This document shows positions 1-9,376 of a stretch of DNA of 56,393 bases, piece after piece. Source of the stretch: Paraburkholderia mimosarum LMG 23256 = NBRC 106338 (lineage in GTDB: Bacteria > Pseudomonadota > Gammaproteobacteria > Burkholderiales > Burkholderiaceae). Position 1 is the first letter of the stretch; each line of letters starts with the position of its first letter. Both the position numbers and the translations under genes were made by a program. Under the pieces are notes generated by a model. The model was not told the DNA's origin and ran no database searches. It saw only the letters and a list, made by a program, of their open reading frames with translations. The stretch is from NCBI RefSeq assembly GCF_000739815.1, contig NZ_BBJJ01000046.1, forward strand, positions 1 to 56,393, in the 5' to 3' direction.

Positions 1-496
1 CCGGGCCGAGTGTGGTTCCGGAAAACGCATGGGGAAACCTTAAATTGACCAGCTGATAGGCATAGGCCCAAATCATGCCGATCAGGATGTAAAGGGCTAT
101 CGCTCCGTCGATCCGGTCAAATGTGACTTTGCCCGGGCCGAACACGATCATCCCGAGGGTTGCACCAATCAGCGCGACCGCCGCGAGAGCGGTTTCGTCA
201 CGTATCGCCAGCGTGTAATCCGCCGGAAACAGCCAGCTGGCGCAGCGCACCGTTACGGCAATGAGAGCACCCAGAGCGATCAGAGGGAAGACGCCGGGTC
301 GTTCTTTTGACGTCACGACCCCGGCCGCGAGGATCAACGAGAAAAGCACGTCCTGCACGATACGGCTGACCTGACTACCGGGCTCGCTGAAGAACGGGAT
401 ACCGAAAAGCGATACAACGAGGAGCGCAAGAAGTGCGGCCATGCTGGCCTTGCGCAGCCGCGTGAGGCAGTCCGCAAGTCGTTGGACGTACGTCAT
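1..496 (-). CDS. Ion-channel-like small membrane protein (N-terminal part, cut by window edge)
   Basis: An ATG at 496 on the minus strand opens a frame with no stop down to base 1, giving about 165 residues of an incomplete protein. I see a short basic N-terminus (MTYVQRLADCLTRLRK) and several hydrophobic stretches: roughly residues 19-33, 45-62, 70-90 and 103-122, plus a segment near 132-148 with ALYILIGMIWAYAYQ. A run of membrane helices ending in a tryptophan- and tyrosine-rich segment before a PHAFSG-like motif resembles small bacterial ion channel (two-TM potassium channel type) proteins. The pore signature would lie beyond the window, so the family is inferred. A perfect FNR-type palindrome lies about 190 bp upstream at 687-700. 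Other polytopic membrane families remain possible. Confidence 0.55.
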   Translation of the reverse strand, partial: MTYVQRLADCLTRLRKASMAALLALLVVSLFGIPFFSEPGSQVSRIVQDVLFSLILAAGVVTSKERPGVFPLIALGALIAVTVRCASWLFPADYTLAIRDETALAAVALIGATLGMIVFGPGKVTFDRIDGAIALYILIGMIWAYAYQLVNLRFPHAFSGTTLGP

Positions 497-918
497 CGTT
501 TCTCCCGTCAGGCAACAACAGCACGGTCAGCCGTGAAGAGTGGATACGAAAGCGGGATTCGCAATCGCATTGCCGGGCGCTCGCTGCTCACCCTCGGCCC
601 ACGATGAGTCGCGGTGGAAGTTCGAAGCGCACTGAATCCGTGATGCGATAAAGCGAATATCACACTGCCGGCCGGCAAATGGACGCTTGATGCAGATCAA
701 AAAGGGTGCATCGAGCACCGCTGACGCTCGCCACACGAGCGGGAATCCGGCAGATTGCGGCTTTGAGTCGTGGTGTCGGTGTGCCAGTCAAGGGCCGGTG
801 AGTCGTCGAGCCCTATGACTGCCAGAATGGCAATCACCCTCCGAATGGCTGTTTGCTGATGCGACGACAATAAGCATAATGCAGCAAATCACTAAATACA
901 GGACGAGCGTTCTTTAAC
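497..918. other. Non-coding stretch with a regulatory palindrome
   Basis: This 422-base gap lies between the truncated membrane protein and the broken repair gene. A 69-codon minus frame at 527-736 has no recognisable domain and poor codon character, so I do not call it. The clear element is the palindrome at 687-700. From about base 840 the sequence turns AT-richer, marking the start of the atypical patch that runs to about 1400. Confidence 0.5.
687..700. promoter_or_regulatory. Perfect FNR/Anr-type (CRP-family) box
   Basis: The sequence TTGATGCAGATCAA matches the established FNR/Anr consensus TTGAT-N4-ATCAA in all ten conserved positions and is a perfect inverted repeat. FNR-family activators usually bind near -41.5. 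On the minus strand, a TGATAT sequence at 657-662, about 34 bp from the box centre, could be a -10 element, with transcription heading to the membrane protein starting at 496. That promoter reading is inference; the palindrome itself is seen directly. Confidence 0.6.
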
Positions 919-1343
919 ATGCTTGGCCCGGAATGGACCAAACCGGAAGGGATGTTAAATTACGGATACTGGTTGTGGCCTATCAGCAGGTATGTCGAGC
1001 GGCACGGGAATGAAAACGGAAATTGTCATTGTCCTTTTTAAAGGAGCTGAACAATTTACCGGTGAGTACGGCATCCGTCCACTGCTGAAAGAGCACCCCA
1101 AGGAAGTTATGGACGAGTTGATCTTGTGGACTAGCGATGAAAATTTTCATGTCCGAAGGCTTGCCAGCGAAGGGGTTAGAATACGCCTACCGTGGTCACA
1201 AAAACTTTTTTTGCATTAGATGAATTTGAACGATACACAATGCACCGGAAAAAGCCAAGTATATAATTGCAGAGTGTGAGAAGACTAAAAAGAGCACGGC
1301 GCGAGAATGGATTGTCAAGCATGGCATGAGAAATCAATCATAG
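919..1343 (+). pseudogene. Decayed HEAT-repeat DNA alkylation repair gene (AlkC-like)
   Basis: Pieces in three frames line up in order with the C-terminal half of AlkC/AlkD-like HEAT-repeat DNA alkylation repair proteins. Frame one (919-1041) reads MLGPEWTKPEGMLNYGYWLW followed by PISRYVERHG, then a stop at 1039. Frame two (about 1040-1219) reads FTGEYGIRPLLKEHP and then NFHVRRLASEGVRIRLPW before a stop. Next comes an NLND remnant (1223-1234) and, in the third frame (1236-1343), HNAPEKAKYIIAECE and then TAREWIVKHGMRN before a stop. The family normally has about 50 more residues between the LPW and NLND motifs, so an internal deletion is also likely. The N-terminal half is absent. Base composition is clearly AT-richer than every neighbour, consistent with acquired DNA now decaying. 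A functional short protein from 992-1219 is possible but unlikely. Confidence 0.72.
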
Positions 1344-1399
1344 AAATTAATTGAAAAACGCCACCCTTATTAATGATCCATACAAACGACAAGAACATG

Positions 1400-1429
1400 A
1401 AAAAAGCCCGCAGAATCGCGGGCTTTTTT
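1400..1429 (-). terminator. Intrinsic terminator of guaA
   Basis: A perfect 12-bp stem, AAAAAAGCCCGC paired with GCGGGCTTTTTT, encloses a six-base loop. It lies 55 bases past the guaA stop codon and ends in a T-run on the minus strand. Its symmetry also allows termination from the plus side. Confidence 0.9.
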
Positions 1430-1483
1430 GGCTTTACTTCGGGTCGTCGCCAGACCTTGCCAGATCACGCACCAAAATGACAC

Positions 1484-3067
<1,584 letters not shown>

Positions 3068-3268
3068 GGCTGCGGACGAGACCTAAAAAAGAACGGATAC
3101 AGAAAGCCGCGCCACATGCGAGAAGCGCGGCATGATTTCATCAGGACCGGGGCACCGCGCTACGGCGGAACCGGGTGGCGCAATTGCGGACGCGATATGC
3201 GTGCTGTTTCGGGCGCTGCTTCGGGCGCATTATGTCTGGCGTTTCGGAGGCCGGGTTTGCGCGCGGCA

Positions 3269-3991
3269 TCAGCCACGCAGTGGAGGCCTCGGTGCGTCGG
3301 CCGCTTCGTCGCGAGCCGCCAGCCGCGCCTCTTCAGCTTGCGCCGGGCCAGCGGCCGGCGGGGCCACAGTCGACGCTCGTGGCGTTACCGGCGGAACGGC
3401 GGCGGGTGTCACGGTCGGGACTTCCACAGCGGATTCGACCGGCGGCGCCGGCCGTTTCGGCTCGTTCGCACCGCCCCACGCCACCGTTCGCAGAAAACCC
3501 GGCTTCGCGTACGACACCGGCTGTTCACGAAGTTCGCGCTCATCCTTCGCCGCCTTGCGCCGTTGCGCGGAACTGCCGCTCGTCTGGCCTTTCTGGCGCT
3601 GGCGCACCGCGCCCGCGAGCCGGGCGCCGCCGAGTCCGAGGATGATCAGCCACACGCCAACCGCACCGGCCACCAGTTGCCCAAAACCCGAGAGCCGCGG
3701 CGCACGCAAGCCTATCAGCCAGACCAGCATGAGCACGCCGGCAATCCAGTTGACGTGTCCCACCGTGCGCCCTACCGGCACCGTCATTTCGCCGTGGAAC
3801 GCAGCGCGCAGCGCAAGCCACGCGAACCCGAGCAGCACCACGCCAAACGCCTGCCCGACGAGCACCGGCTGCGTCTGCTCGAGTTGCAACGCGTTGTAGA
3901 CCGCGGTCCAGGGCGTGAGGACAAACAGCACGCCGAACCCCAGCAATGTCAACGCATCGACAATCAGCAGCACGCGCAGCAGCGGCTTCAT
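3269..3991 (-). CDS. Four-helix inner membrane protein with Pro/Ala-rich tail, unknown function
   Basis: This 240-residue protein starts six bases after the guaB stop, so it is almost certainly co-transcribed with guaB. Four hydrophobic segments are visible at about residues 5-28, 44-62, 78-95 and 101-123, consistent with a small polytopic inner membrane protein. From about residue 128 the sequence becomes basic (RQRQKGQ, QRRKAAKDERELREQ) and then low-complexity, rich in Pro, Ala and Val (TVTPAAVPPVTPRAS), probably a cytoplasmic disordered tail. I recognise no enzyme motif and do not assign a family. A role tied to purine metabolism is suggested only by position. Confidence 0.85.
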   Translation of the reverse strand: MKPLLRVLLIVDALTLLGFGVLFVLTPWTAVYNALQLEQTQPVLVGQAFGVVLLGFAWLALRAAFHGEMTVPVGRTVGHVNWIAGVLMLVWLIGLRAPRLSGFGQLVAGAVGVWLIILGLGGARLAGAVRQRQKGQTSGSSAQRRKAAKDERELREQPVSYAKPGFLRTVAWGGANEPKRPAPPVESAVEVPTVTPAAVPPVTPRASTVAPPAAGPAQAEEARLAARDEAADAPRPPLRG

Positions 3992-3997
3992 CGGGGC

Positions 3998-5458
3998 TTA
4001 GTCCACGTGATAGTTGGGCGCTTCCTTGGTGATCTGCACGTCGTGCACGTGCGATTCGTTCAGGCCCGCGCCAGTAATCTGCACAAACTCCGCCTTCGCA
4101 TGCAGATCGTCGATCGTACGGCAGCCGCAGTAGCCCATTGAAGCACGCACGCCACCGATCAGCTGGAACAGGATTGCATTGATTGGGCCCTTGTAGGCGA
4201 CGCGGCCTTCGATGCCTTCCGGCACGAGCTTGTCGATATTGGCCGAGTTGTCCTGGAAGTAGCGGTCCGCAGCGCCGTCCTTCATCGCGCCGACCGAGCC
4301 CATGCCGCGGTACGACTTGAACTGGCGGCCCTGGTACAGGAACACGTCGCCCGGCGACTCTTCAGTGCCGGCAAACATGCTGCCCATCATCACGGCGTTC
4401 GCGCCGGCTGCCAGCGCCTTCGAAACGTCGCCCGAGTAGCGCACGCCGCCGTCGGCGATGCACGGCACGCCCGTGCCCTTGAGCGCATCAGAGACGTTGG
4501 CGATCGCACTGATCTGCGGCACGCCCACGCCTGCCACGATACGCGTCGTGCAGATGGAGCCCGGGCCGATACCGACCTTCACGCCGTCGGCGCCGTACTC
4601 GACGAGCGCGCGCGCCGCGTCGGCCGTGGCGATGTTGCCGCCGATCACCTCGACGTGGGGGAAGTTGCGCTTGACCCACTTGACGCGCTCGAGCACGCCC
4701 TTGCTGTGGCCGTGCGCCGTATCGACCACGATCACGTCCACGCCGGCCTGCACCAGCAGTTCCACGCGCTCTTCATTGTCGGGACCGACGCCGACTGCCG
4801 CGCCTGCGCGCAGCTTGCCGTGCTCGTCCTTACAGGCGGCCGGGTGCTCGGTCTGCTTGGTGATGTCCTTGACGGTCATGAGGCCGCGCAGTTCGAACGC
4901 ATCGTTCACGACCAGCACGCGCTCGAGGCGGTGGCTGTGCATGAGCGCCTTGGCTTCGGTCAGCGGCGTGCCTTCCTTGACGGTGACGAGGCGCTCGCGC
5001 GGCGTCATGATCGAGCGCACCGGCTCTTCCAGACGCGTTTCGAAGCGCAGGTCGCGATTCGTGACGATGCCGACGAGCTGCGCGCCCTCCACGACCGGGA
5101 ACCCCGAAATGCCATGCTGCTGCGAGAGTGCGATGACTTCCGCGACCTTCATTTGCGGCGGAACCGTGATCGGATCGCGCACGACGCCCGACTCGAAGCG
5201 CTTCACCTTCGCGACCTCGCGCGCCTGTTCGGCCGGCGTGAGGTTCTTGTGGATGATGCCGACGCCGCCCTGCTGCGCCATGGCGATGGCCAGACGGCCT
5301 TCGGTGACGGTGTCCATCGCGGCCGACACGAGCGGAATGTTCAGGGAGATATTGCGGGTCAGCCGGGTCTTCAGGCTGGTGTCGCGCGGGAGAACGTCGG
5401 AGAAGGCGGGGACGAGGAGCACGTCATCGAACGTGAGTGCTTTCTGGATCAGACGCAT
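3998..5458 (-). CDS. guaB: Inosine-5'-monophosphate dehydrogenase
   Basis: GuaB oxidises IMP to XMP with NAD+, the committed step to guanine nucleotides. The 486-residue length fits bacterial enzymes. The (beta/alpha)8 barrel is interrupted by two CBS domains at about residues 93-205, usually the site of nucleotide regulation. The catalytic loop GPGSICTTR holds the nucleophile Cys303, and the downstream flap contains KSYRGMGSVGAM and an RYFQ segment. Its product feeds GuaA, encoded two genes downstream. A TATAAT sequence at 5485-5490 on the minus strand gives a short leader of about 20 bases. Confidence 0.98.
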   Translation of the reverse strand: MRLIQKALTFDDVLLVPAFSDVLPRDTSLKTRLTRNISLNIPLVSAAMDTVTEGRLAIAMAQQGGVGIIHKNLTPAEQAREVAKVKRFESGVVRDPITVPPQMKVAEVIALSQQHGISGFPVVEGAQLVGIVTNRDLRFETRLEEPVRSIMTPRERLVTVKEGTPLTEAKALMHSHRLERVLVVNDAFELRGLMTVKDITKQTEHPAACKDEHGKLRAGAAVGVGPDNEERVELLVQAGVDVIVVDTAHGHSKGVLERVKWVKRNFPHVEVIGGNIATADAARALVEYGADGVKVGIGPGSICTTRIVAGVGVPQISAIANVSDALKGTGVPCIADGGVRYSGDVSKALAAGANAVMMGSMFAGTEESPGDVFLYQGRQFKSYRGMGSVGAMKDGAADRYFQDNSANIDKLVPEGIEGRVAYKGPINAILFQLIGGVRASMGYCGCRTIDDLHAKAEFVQITGAGLNESHVHDVQITKEAPNYHVD

Positions 5459-5484
5459 GGCAAATCCTATAGGCGCAAAAGCAG

Positions 5485-5490
5485 ATTATA
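5485..5490 (-). promoter_or_regulatory. -10 element of the guaB promoter
   Basis: On the minus strand the sequence reads CGCGTATAATCTGC, an exact TATAAT hexamer 27 bases before the guaB start codon. The -35 region is weak (TGATTT at a 17-base spacing). A strong -10 just upstream of guaB suggests a short-leader promoter. Confidence 0.6.
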
Positions 5491-5581
5491 CGCGATAGCG
5501 CCCTGGAAATCATCAGTGTGAACAGTAGCTTAGCGTCGTTTTCGGGATTATTTCCATTGCCTGCCCCCACTAACGCACGCC

Positions 5582-5686
5582 ATGCCCAAGCGCCGCACCT
5601 CCGACCCGAATATCCGGCCCGGCCGCCGCCTGCGCCCGACGCACGGTGCAGGATCGAACAAGACGGCCGCGCGGGCCGCCGGCTAA
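5582..5686 (+). CDS. Possible 34-residue basic leader protein upstream of the EamA gene
   Basis: An ATG at 5582 opens a 34-codon frame (MPKRRTSDPNIRPGRRLRPT at the N-terminus) ending in TAA at 5684-5686, 63 bases before the transporter start. Third codon positions are GC-rich, as in genuine genes here. No good ribosome binding site precedes it, and any short frame in this DNA would look similar, so it may be chance. Confidence 0.2.
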   Translation: MPKRRTSDPNIRPGRRLRPTHGAGSNKTAARAAG

Positions 5687-5749
5687 GCTTCGCGACATTC
5701 CGTTAGACAGGCCCGGTCGGGCCATCCGAAGTTTCTGGAGGCAATGCAA

Positions 5750-6796
5750 ATGCAGCGTGGTGTGTTGTACGGCGTGCTCGCCGGCGCGTTATGGGGAACC
5801 GTGTTCGTCGTGCCCCGGCAGCTGGCGGAGTTCTCGCCACTGCTCCTCAGCGCTGGCCGCTATGTCATGTACGGGCTCGTCTCGCTTGCCGCGCTCGTAC
5901 CCATGCTACGTCGCGTGTGGCCGCGCATCACGCGGGCCGACCTGATCGCGCTCGTGAAACTCGCGCTCGTCGGCAACGTGCTCTATTACCTCTTTCTCGC
6001 AAGTGCGATCCATCTGGTGGGCATCTCGCCCGCATCGCTGATCGTCGGCGTACTGCCCGTCACGGTCACGCTGCTCGGGCGCCGCGACCACGGCGCGGTG
6101 CCCATTTCACGGCTCGTCTGGCCACTCGCGATGATCGCGGCCGGCATCGTCTGCATCAACGTGGACGTATTCACCGCCGCGAACGCCGGCGGGCCGGCGA
6201 GCGCGCTTGCGCGCCTCGCCGGCATCGGCAGTGCCGTCGGCGCGCTCGTGTGCTGGACGTGGTTCGCAGTCGAGAACGCCCGCTATCTGCAGCGCAATGC
6301 GCACTTCGGCGGCAACGAATGGTCGGTACTGTGGGGCGTCGTCACGGGCGCGCTCGGCGGCCTGCTTTGGCTCGGCATTCTCATCCTGCCGTCGGGGTGG
6401 GTGCAGGAAAGCGTGGCAAGCTCCCGCTGGTCCACCTTCTGGCAGCTCAACCTGGTACTCGCGATCGGTGCGTCGTGGCTCGGCAACGGCCTCTGGAACG
6501 CCGCCGCCAAGCGCCTGCCGCTCACGCTCTCGGGTCAAATGATCGTCTTCGAGACACTCTTCGCGCTGCTGTACGGCTTTATTTACGATCACCGGCTGCC
6601 GCGCGCGCTGGAAGTCGCGGCGATCGTATTGCTGGTGGCGGGCGTGAGCTGGTCGGTACGCCAGCACTCGGGCGACGCTCAGGAAACCCTGCATGGCGAC
6701 GGGATCGTGCCGGAAGGCGATCTGCCGGGGACCACCAACGAAACTCGCCGCGAGCGGCGGAACACGGACCTGCGGCGAAGCGGCACTACCGCGTAA
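5750..6796 (+). CDS. EamA/DMT-family membrane transporter
   Basis: A predicted 348-residue inner membrane protein of the drug/metabolite transporter superfamily, with about ten hydrophobic helices in two EamA halves. The first helix reads GVLYGVLAGALWGTVFVVPR. A typical half-repeat end appears at GMRAP-less positions near residue 90-110 (AIHLVGISPASLIVGVLPV). I prefer ATG 5750 over ATG 5744: the GGAGG at 5737-5741 is then eight bases away rather than two. The last 45 residues are hydrophilic and probably cytoplasmic. The substrate cannot be told from sequence. A 12-bp GC-rich hairpin follows at 6856-6889. Confidence 0.85.
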   Translation: MQRGVLYGVLAGALWGTVFVVPRQLAEFSPLLLSAGRYVMYGLVSLAALVPMLRRVWPRITRADLIALVKLALVGNVLYYLFLASAIHLVGISPASLIVGVLPVTVTLLGRRDHGAVPISRLVWPLAMIAAGIVCINVDVFTAANAGGPASALARLAGIGSAVGALVCWTWFAVENARYLQRNAHFGGNEWSVLWGVVTGALGGLLWLGILILPSGWVQESVASSRWSTFWQLNLVLAIGASWLGNGLWNAAAKRLPLTLSGQMIVFETLFALLYGFIYDHRLPRALEVAAIVLLVAGVSWSVRQHSGDAQETLHGDGIVPEGDLPGTTNETRRERRNTDLRRSGTTA

Positions 6797-6855
6797 ACGG
6801 ACTCGCGCGCGCGCACGAGGGAAGAAGCTCAGAGCCGGCGCGCCCCAGGAAGCCG

Positions 6856-6889
6856 AATGGGCGGGACAGCGCAAGCCGTCCCGCCCATT
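6856..6889. terminator. Strong hairpin between convergent genes, no T-run
   Basis: A perfect 12-bp stem pairs AATGGGCGGGAC (6856-6867) with GTCCCGCCCATT (6878-6889) around a ten-base loop. It sits between the EamA gene (plus) and rnfH (minus), which converge. The lack of a T-run makes factor-independent termination uncertain; it may instead act as a 3' end stabiliser. Confidence 0.5.
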
Positions 6890-6940
6890 ACGTTCGTGCG
6901 GCATCGGTGTGGCGGCCTCCCGGCAACCCGTTTTGTCGCC

Positions 6941-7273
6941 CTAGCGTGAATCCTTGGGCAGCCACTTGCGCCCCTCGACCGAACCTTCCCGGCGGCTCTT
7001 GTCGACGCGGCGCTGGCGCGCCATCTTCGGATCGACGATCAACGGGCGATAGATCTCCACGCGGTCGTGGTCGGCGAGGACGGTGTCGAGCGGCTTGAGC
7101 TTGCCGAAGACGCCCACCTTCAGCCTGTGGGGATCGATTTCGGGATGGCGCGCGAGAATGCCGCTCGCCTCGATGGCCTGCTGGACCGTCGCCCCCGGCG
7201 CCAGTTCGATGCTGATGAGCGTTTGCGCATCCGGCAGCGCGTAGCAGACGTCGATGGAAAGATTGGCGCTCAT
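6941..7273 (-). CDS. rnfH: RnfH-family ubiquitin-like protein
   Basis: A 110-residue protein with the ubiquitin-like beta-grasp features of the RnfH/UPF0125 family: an N-terminal LSIDVCYALPDAQTLI strand-turn, the helix ATVQQAIEASGIL, and VGVFGKLKPLDTVLADHDRV followed by EIYRPLIVDPK. The tail is basic (MARQRRVDKSRREG). The start ATG overlaps the ratA stop by four bases (ATGA), indicating translational coupling. The ratA-rnfH pair is conserved in many proteobacteria, but the molecular role of RnfH is not settled. Confidence 0.92.
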   Translation of the reverse strand: MSANLSIDVCYALPDAQTLISIELAPGATVQQAIEASGILARHPEIDPHRLKVGVFGKLKPLDTVLADHDRVEIYRPLIVDPKMARQRRVDKSRREGSVEGRKWLPKDSR

Positions 7274-7707
7274 GGCTTGCCGTAGCGCTGGTCGGCGCGC
7301 TTCACGAAGGAGTCGACGAAGGTGTTCGCGATGTGATTGAACACCGGCCCGATGAGCTTCTCGAGGATGATGCTCGAGAACTCGTAATGCAGCGCGAACT
7401 CGATCTTGCAGGCGTCGGCGCGCAGCGGCGTGAAACGCCAATAGCCCGTGAACTTGCGGAACGGACCGTCGGCGAACTCCATGTCGATCCGTTCGGGCCG
7501 CTTTTGCGAGTTGCGCGTGGCGAAGTGCTGCTTGATGCCCTTGAAGTTGATGTCGATCTTCGCCTCCATGCCGGTTTCGTCCTGTCGGCGGATCTCGACG
7601 CCGCCGCACCACGGCAGGAAATTGGGGTAGTCGGCGACGTCGGTGACGAGGTCGAACATCTGCTCCGCCGAATGGCGAATCAACACGGTTTTCTGGACAT
7701 CCGCCAT
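7270..7707 (-). CDS. ratA: RatA-family START-domain protein (CoQ-binding / ribosome association)
   Basis: The protein has about 145 residues from the start MADVQKTVLIRHS; an in-frame upstream ATG at 7728 would add seven residues not typical of the family. It is a single START/polyketide-cyclase-like domain, with AEQMFDLVTDVADYPNFLPW as its hallmark. Family members are described either as RatA, which blocks ribosomal subunit joining, or as Coq10-type ubiquinone-binding proteins; sequence alone does not decide. It faces smpB across about 100 bases, the common arrangement in this group. Confidence 0.9.
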   Translation of the reverse strand: MADVQKTVLIRHSAEQMFDLVTDVADYPNFLPWCGGVEIRRQDETGMEAKIDINFKGIKQHFATRNSQKRPERIDMEFADGPFRKFTGYWRFTPLRADACKIEFALHYEFSSIILEKLIGPVFNHIANTFVDSFVKRADQRYGKP

Positions 7708-7741
7708 AAATTGCGCAATGCGTGGCAAGGTTGAAAGCGCC

Positions 7742-7772
7742 GCGGGCTTTCGGGAGCCCGCTTTGCTAAAAT
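7742..7772 (+). promoter_or_regulatory. Divergent smpB/ratA promoter region with hairpin
   Basis: A 7-bp stem, GCGGGCT paired with AGCCCGC, at 7742-7761 is followed by TAAAAT (7767-7772), a plausible -10 for smpB. The minus strand also carries a TAAAAT in the same AT-rich stretch that could serve ratA. The -35 elements are not convincing. Confidence 0.4.
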
Positions 7773-7809
7773 CGTAATTTTAAACGAGTTGGGCCGATCC
7801 CATTTTCCT

Positions 7810-8256
7810 ATGAGCATCATCGATAACAGAAAAGCGTTCTTCGATTACTTCATCGAAGAACGCCACGAGGCTGGGCTCGTGCTGGAGGGATGGGAAGTGA
7901 AGGCGATGCGCGCCGGGCGCGCCAACATCAAGGAGAGCTACGTCATGATCAAGGACGGCGAGCTCTACCTGATCGGCACGCACATCAGCCCACTGCCCGA
8001 AGCCTCGACGCACATCCACCCGGACCCCACCCGCATACGGAAGCTGCTGCTGCGCCGCGAGGAAATCGACAAGCTGATCGGCAAGGTCGAGCAGCGCGGA
8101 TTCACGCTCGTGCCGTTGAATTTTCACTACAAGGGCGGGCGCGTGAAGTGCGAGATCGGACTCGCCAAGGGCAAGAAGTTGCATGACAAGCGCGAAACCG
8201 AGAAGAAGCGCGACTGGGAGCGCGAGAAAGCGCGCCTGATGCGCTCGCCGACCTGA
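7810..8256 (+). CDS. smpB: SsrA (tmRNA)-binding protein SmpB
   Basis: SmpB binds tmRNA and delivers it to stalled ribosomes for trans-translation. The 148 residues from MSIIDNRKAFFDYFI match the usual length; an upstream in-frame ATG at 7789 gives a seven-residue extension that is not family-like. The OB-fold has EAGLVLEGWEVKAMRAGR and the tmRNA-contacting NFHYKGGRVKCEIGLAKGKK. The basic C-terminal tail (HDKRETEKKRDWEREKAR) is the part that enters the decoding site. A terminator follows at 8299. No ssrA gene is visible in the window. Confidence 0.97.
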   Translation: MSIIDNRKAFFDYFIEERHEAGLVLEGWEVKAMRAGRANIKESYVMIKDGELYLIGTHISPLPEASTHIHPDPTRIRKLLLRREEIDKLIGKVEQRGFTLVPLNFHYKGGRVKCEIGLAKGKKLHDKRETEKKRDWEREKARLMRSPT

Positions 8257-8298
8257 TCCGGCAATCGTTCGATCGTTGTCGATCGTTGAATAGCAAGC

Positions 8299-8322
8299 GG
8301 GCCGCTCATGCGGCCCGTTTTT
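8299..8322 (+). terminator. Intrinsic terminator of smpB
   Basis: The stem GGGCCG/CGGCCC with loop CTCATG is followed by GTTTTT. It begins 43 bases after the smpB stop. Confidence 0.8.
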
Positions 8323-8357
8323 GTTTCGTCCCTCGCGGCGCCCTGCCGCTGCGACGC

Positions 8358-9317
8358 CTAGGCACCCTTCGCCGCACCCGCTCCTCTGATCTGCCCCTCC
8401 CGCAAGCCCGCGCGGTTCACGATCGTGAGCGCCGAGGCGATCATCGAGCTGAGGTCGCCCATGTTTCCCGGCACGATCAGTGTGTTGCCCTGCTTCGCGA
8501 GGTTGGCGAACGCGTTCACGTACTGCTCGGCGACCTTGAGGTTGACCGCATCGATGCCGCCATGCTCCTGGATCGAAGCGCCGATCTTCTGGATGGCCTG
8601 CGCATTCGCTTCGGCCACCGCCAGAATGGCCGCCGCCTGCCCCTGCGCCTGGTTGATCGCGGCCTGCCGCTCGCCTTCCGACTTCTGGATCGCCGCCTCG
8701 CGCGCGCCCGACGCCAGATTGATCTGCTCCTGCTTGCGGCCCTCGGAAGCCGCGATCAGCGCACGCTTTTCGCGCTCGGCGGTGATTTGCGCCTGCATGG
8801 CGTGAAGAATTTCCTTCGGCGGCGTGAGGTCCTTGATTTCGTAGCGCAGCACCTTCACGCCCCAGTTCGACGCGGCTTCATCGAGCGCCGACACGACGCT
8901 GTGATTGATGAAATCGCGCTCCTCGAAGGTCTTGTCGAGTTCGAGCTTGCCGATCACGGAGCGCAGCGTGGTCTGCGAGAGCTGCGTGATCGCGAACACG
9001 AAGTTGCTCGACCCGTACGATGCCTTCATCGGGTCGGTGACCTGGAAGTACAGCACGCCGTCTACCTGAAGCTGCGTGTTGTCGCGCGTGATGCAGACCT
9101 GGCTCGGCACGTCGAGCGGGATCTCCTTGAGCACGTGCTTGTAGGCCACGCGGTCCACGAACGGCAGCACGATCGTCAGCCCCGGCGTGAGCGTCGCGTG
9201 ATAGCGCCCGAGCCGCTCGACCACCCAGGCGTGCTGCTGCGGCACGATCTTGATGGTCTGGGCGATCAGCACGACGACGATCACGAGCAGAATCAGGCCG
9301 ACGACTGGGACTTGCAT
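8358..9317 (-). CDS. SPFH/Band 7 (paraslipin/QmcA-type) membrane protein
   Basis: This 319-residue protein has one N-terminal membrane helix (about residues 5-22, VVGLILLVIVVVLIAQ) followed by an SPFH/band 7 domain. Family motifs include VVERLGRYHATLTPGL, LPFVDRVAYKHVL and a coiled Ala/Glu/Gln-rich region (QAQITAEREKRALIAASEGR). The C-terminal part (VPGNMGDLSSMIASAL) is typical of paraslipins. Such proteins form large oligomeric microdomain cages at the inner membrane. It follows the nfeD gene by 59 bases; NfeD and SPFH proteins are regularly encoded together and thought to act together. Confidence 0.93.
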   Translation of the reverse strand: MQVPVVGLILLVIVVVLIAQTIKIVPQQHAWVVERLGRYHATLTPGLTIVLPFVDRVAYKHVLKEIPLDVPSQVCITRDNTQLQVDGVLYFQVTDPMKASYGSSNFVFAITQLSQTTLRSVIGKLELDKTFEERDFINHSVVSALDEAASNWGVKVLRYEIKDLTPPKEILHAMQAQITAEREKRALIAASEGRKQEQINLASGAREAAIQKSEGERQAAINQAQGQAAAILAVAEANAQAIQKIGASIQEHGGIDAVNLKVAEQYVNAFANLAKQGNTLIVPGNMGDLSSMIASALTIVNRAGLREGQIRGAGAAKGA

Positions 9318-9376
9318 ACGGGACCTCCGTTCGCTTCAGTGTGGTTTATTGGTTGCGTTTTTCTCTACCCCGCCGG

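Noticed and set aside
527..736. 69-codon minus-strand frame
   Set aside because: No family resemblance, no ribosome site, unusual composition with many Arg, Cys and Ser; it also overlaps the FNR box.
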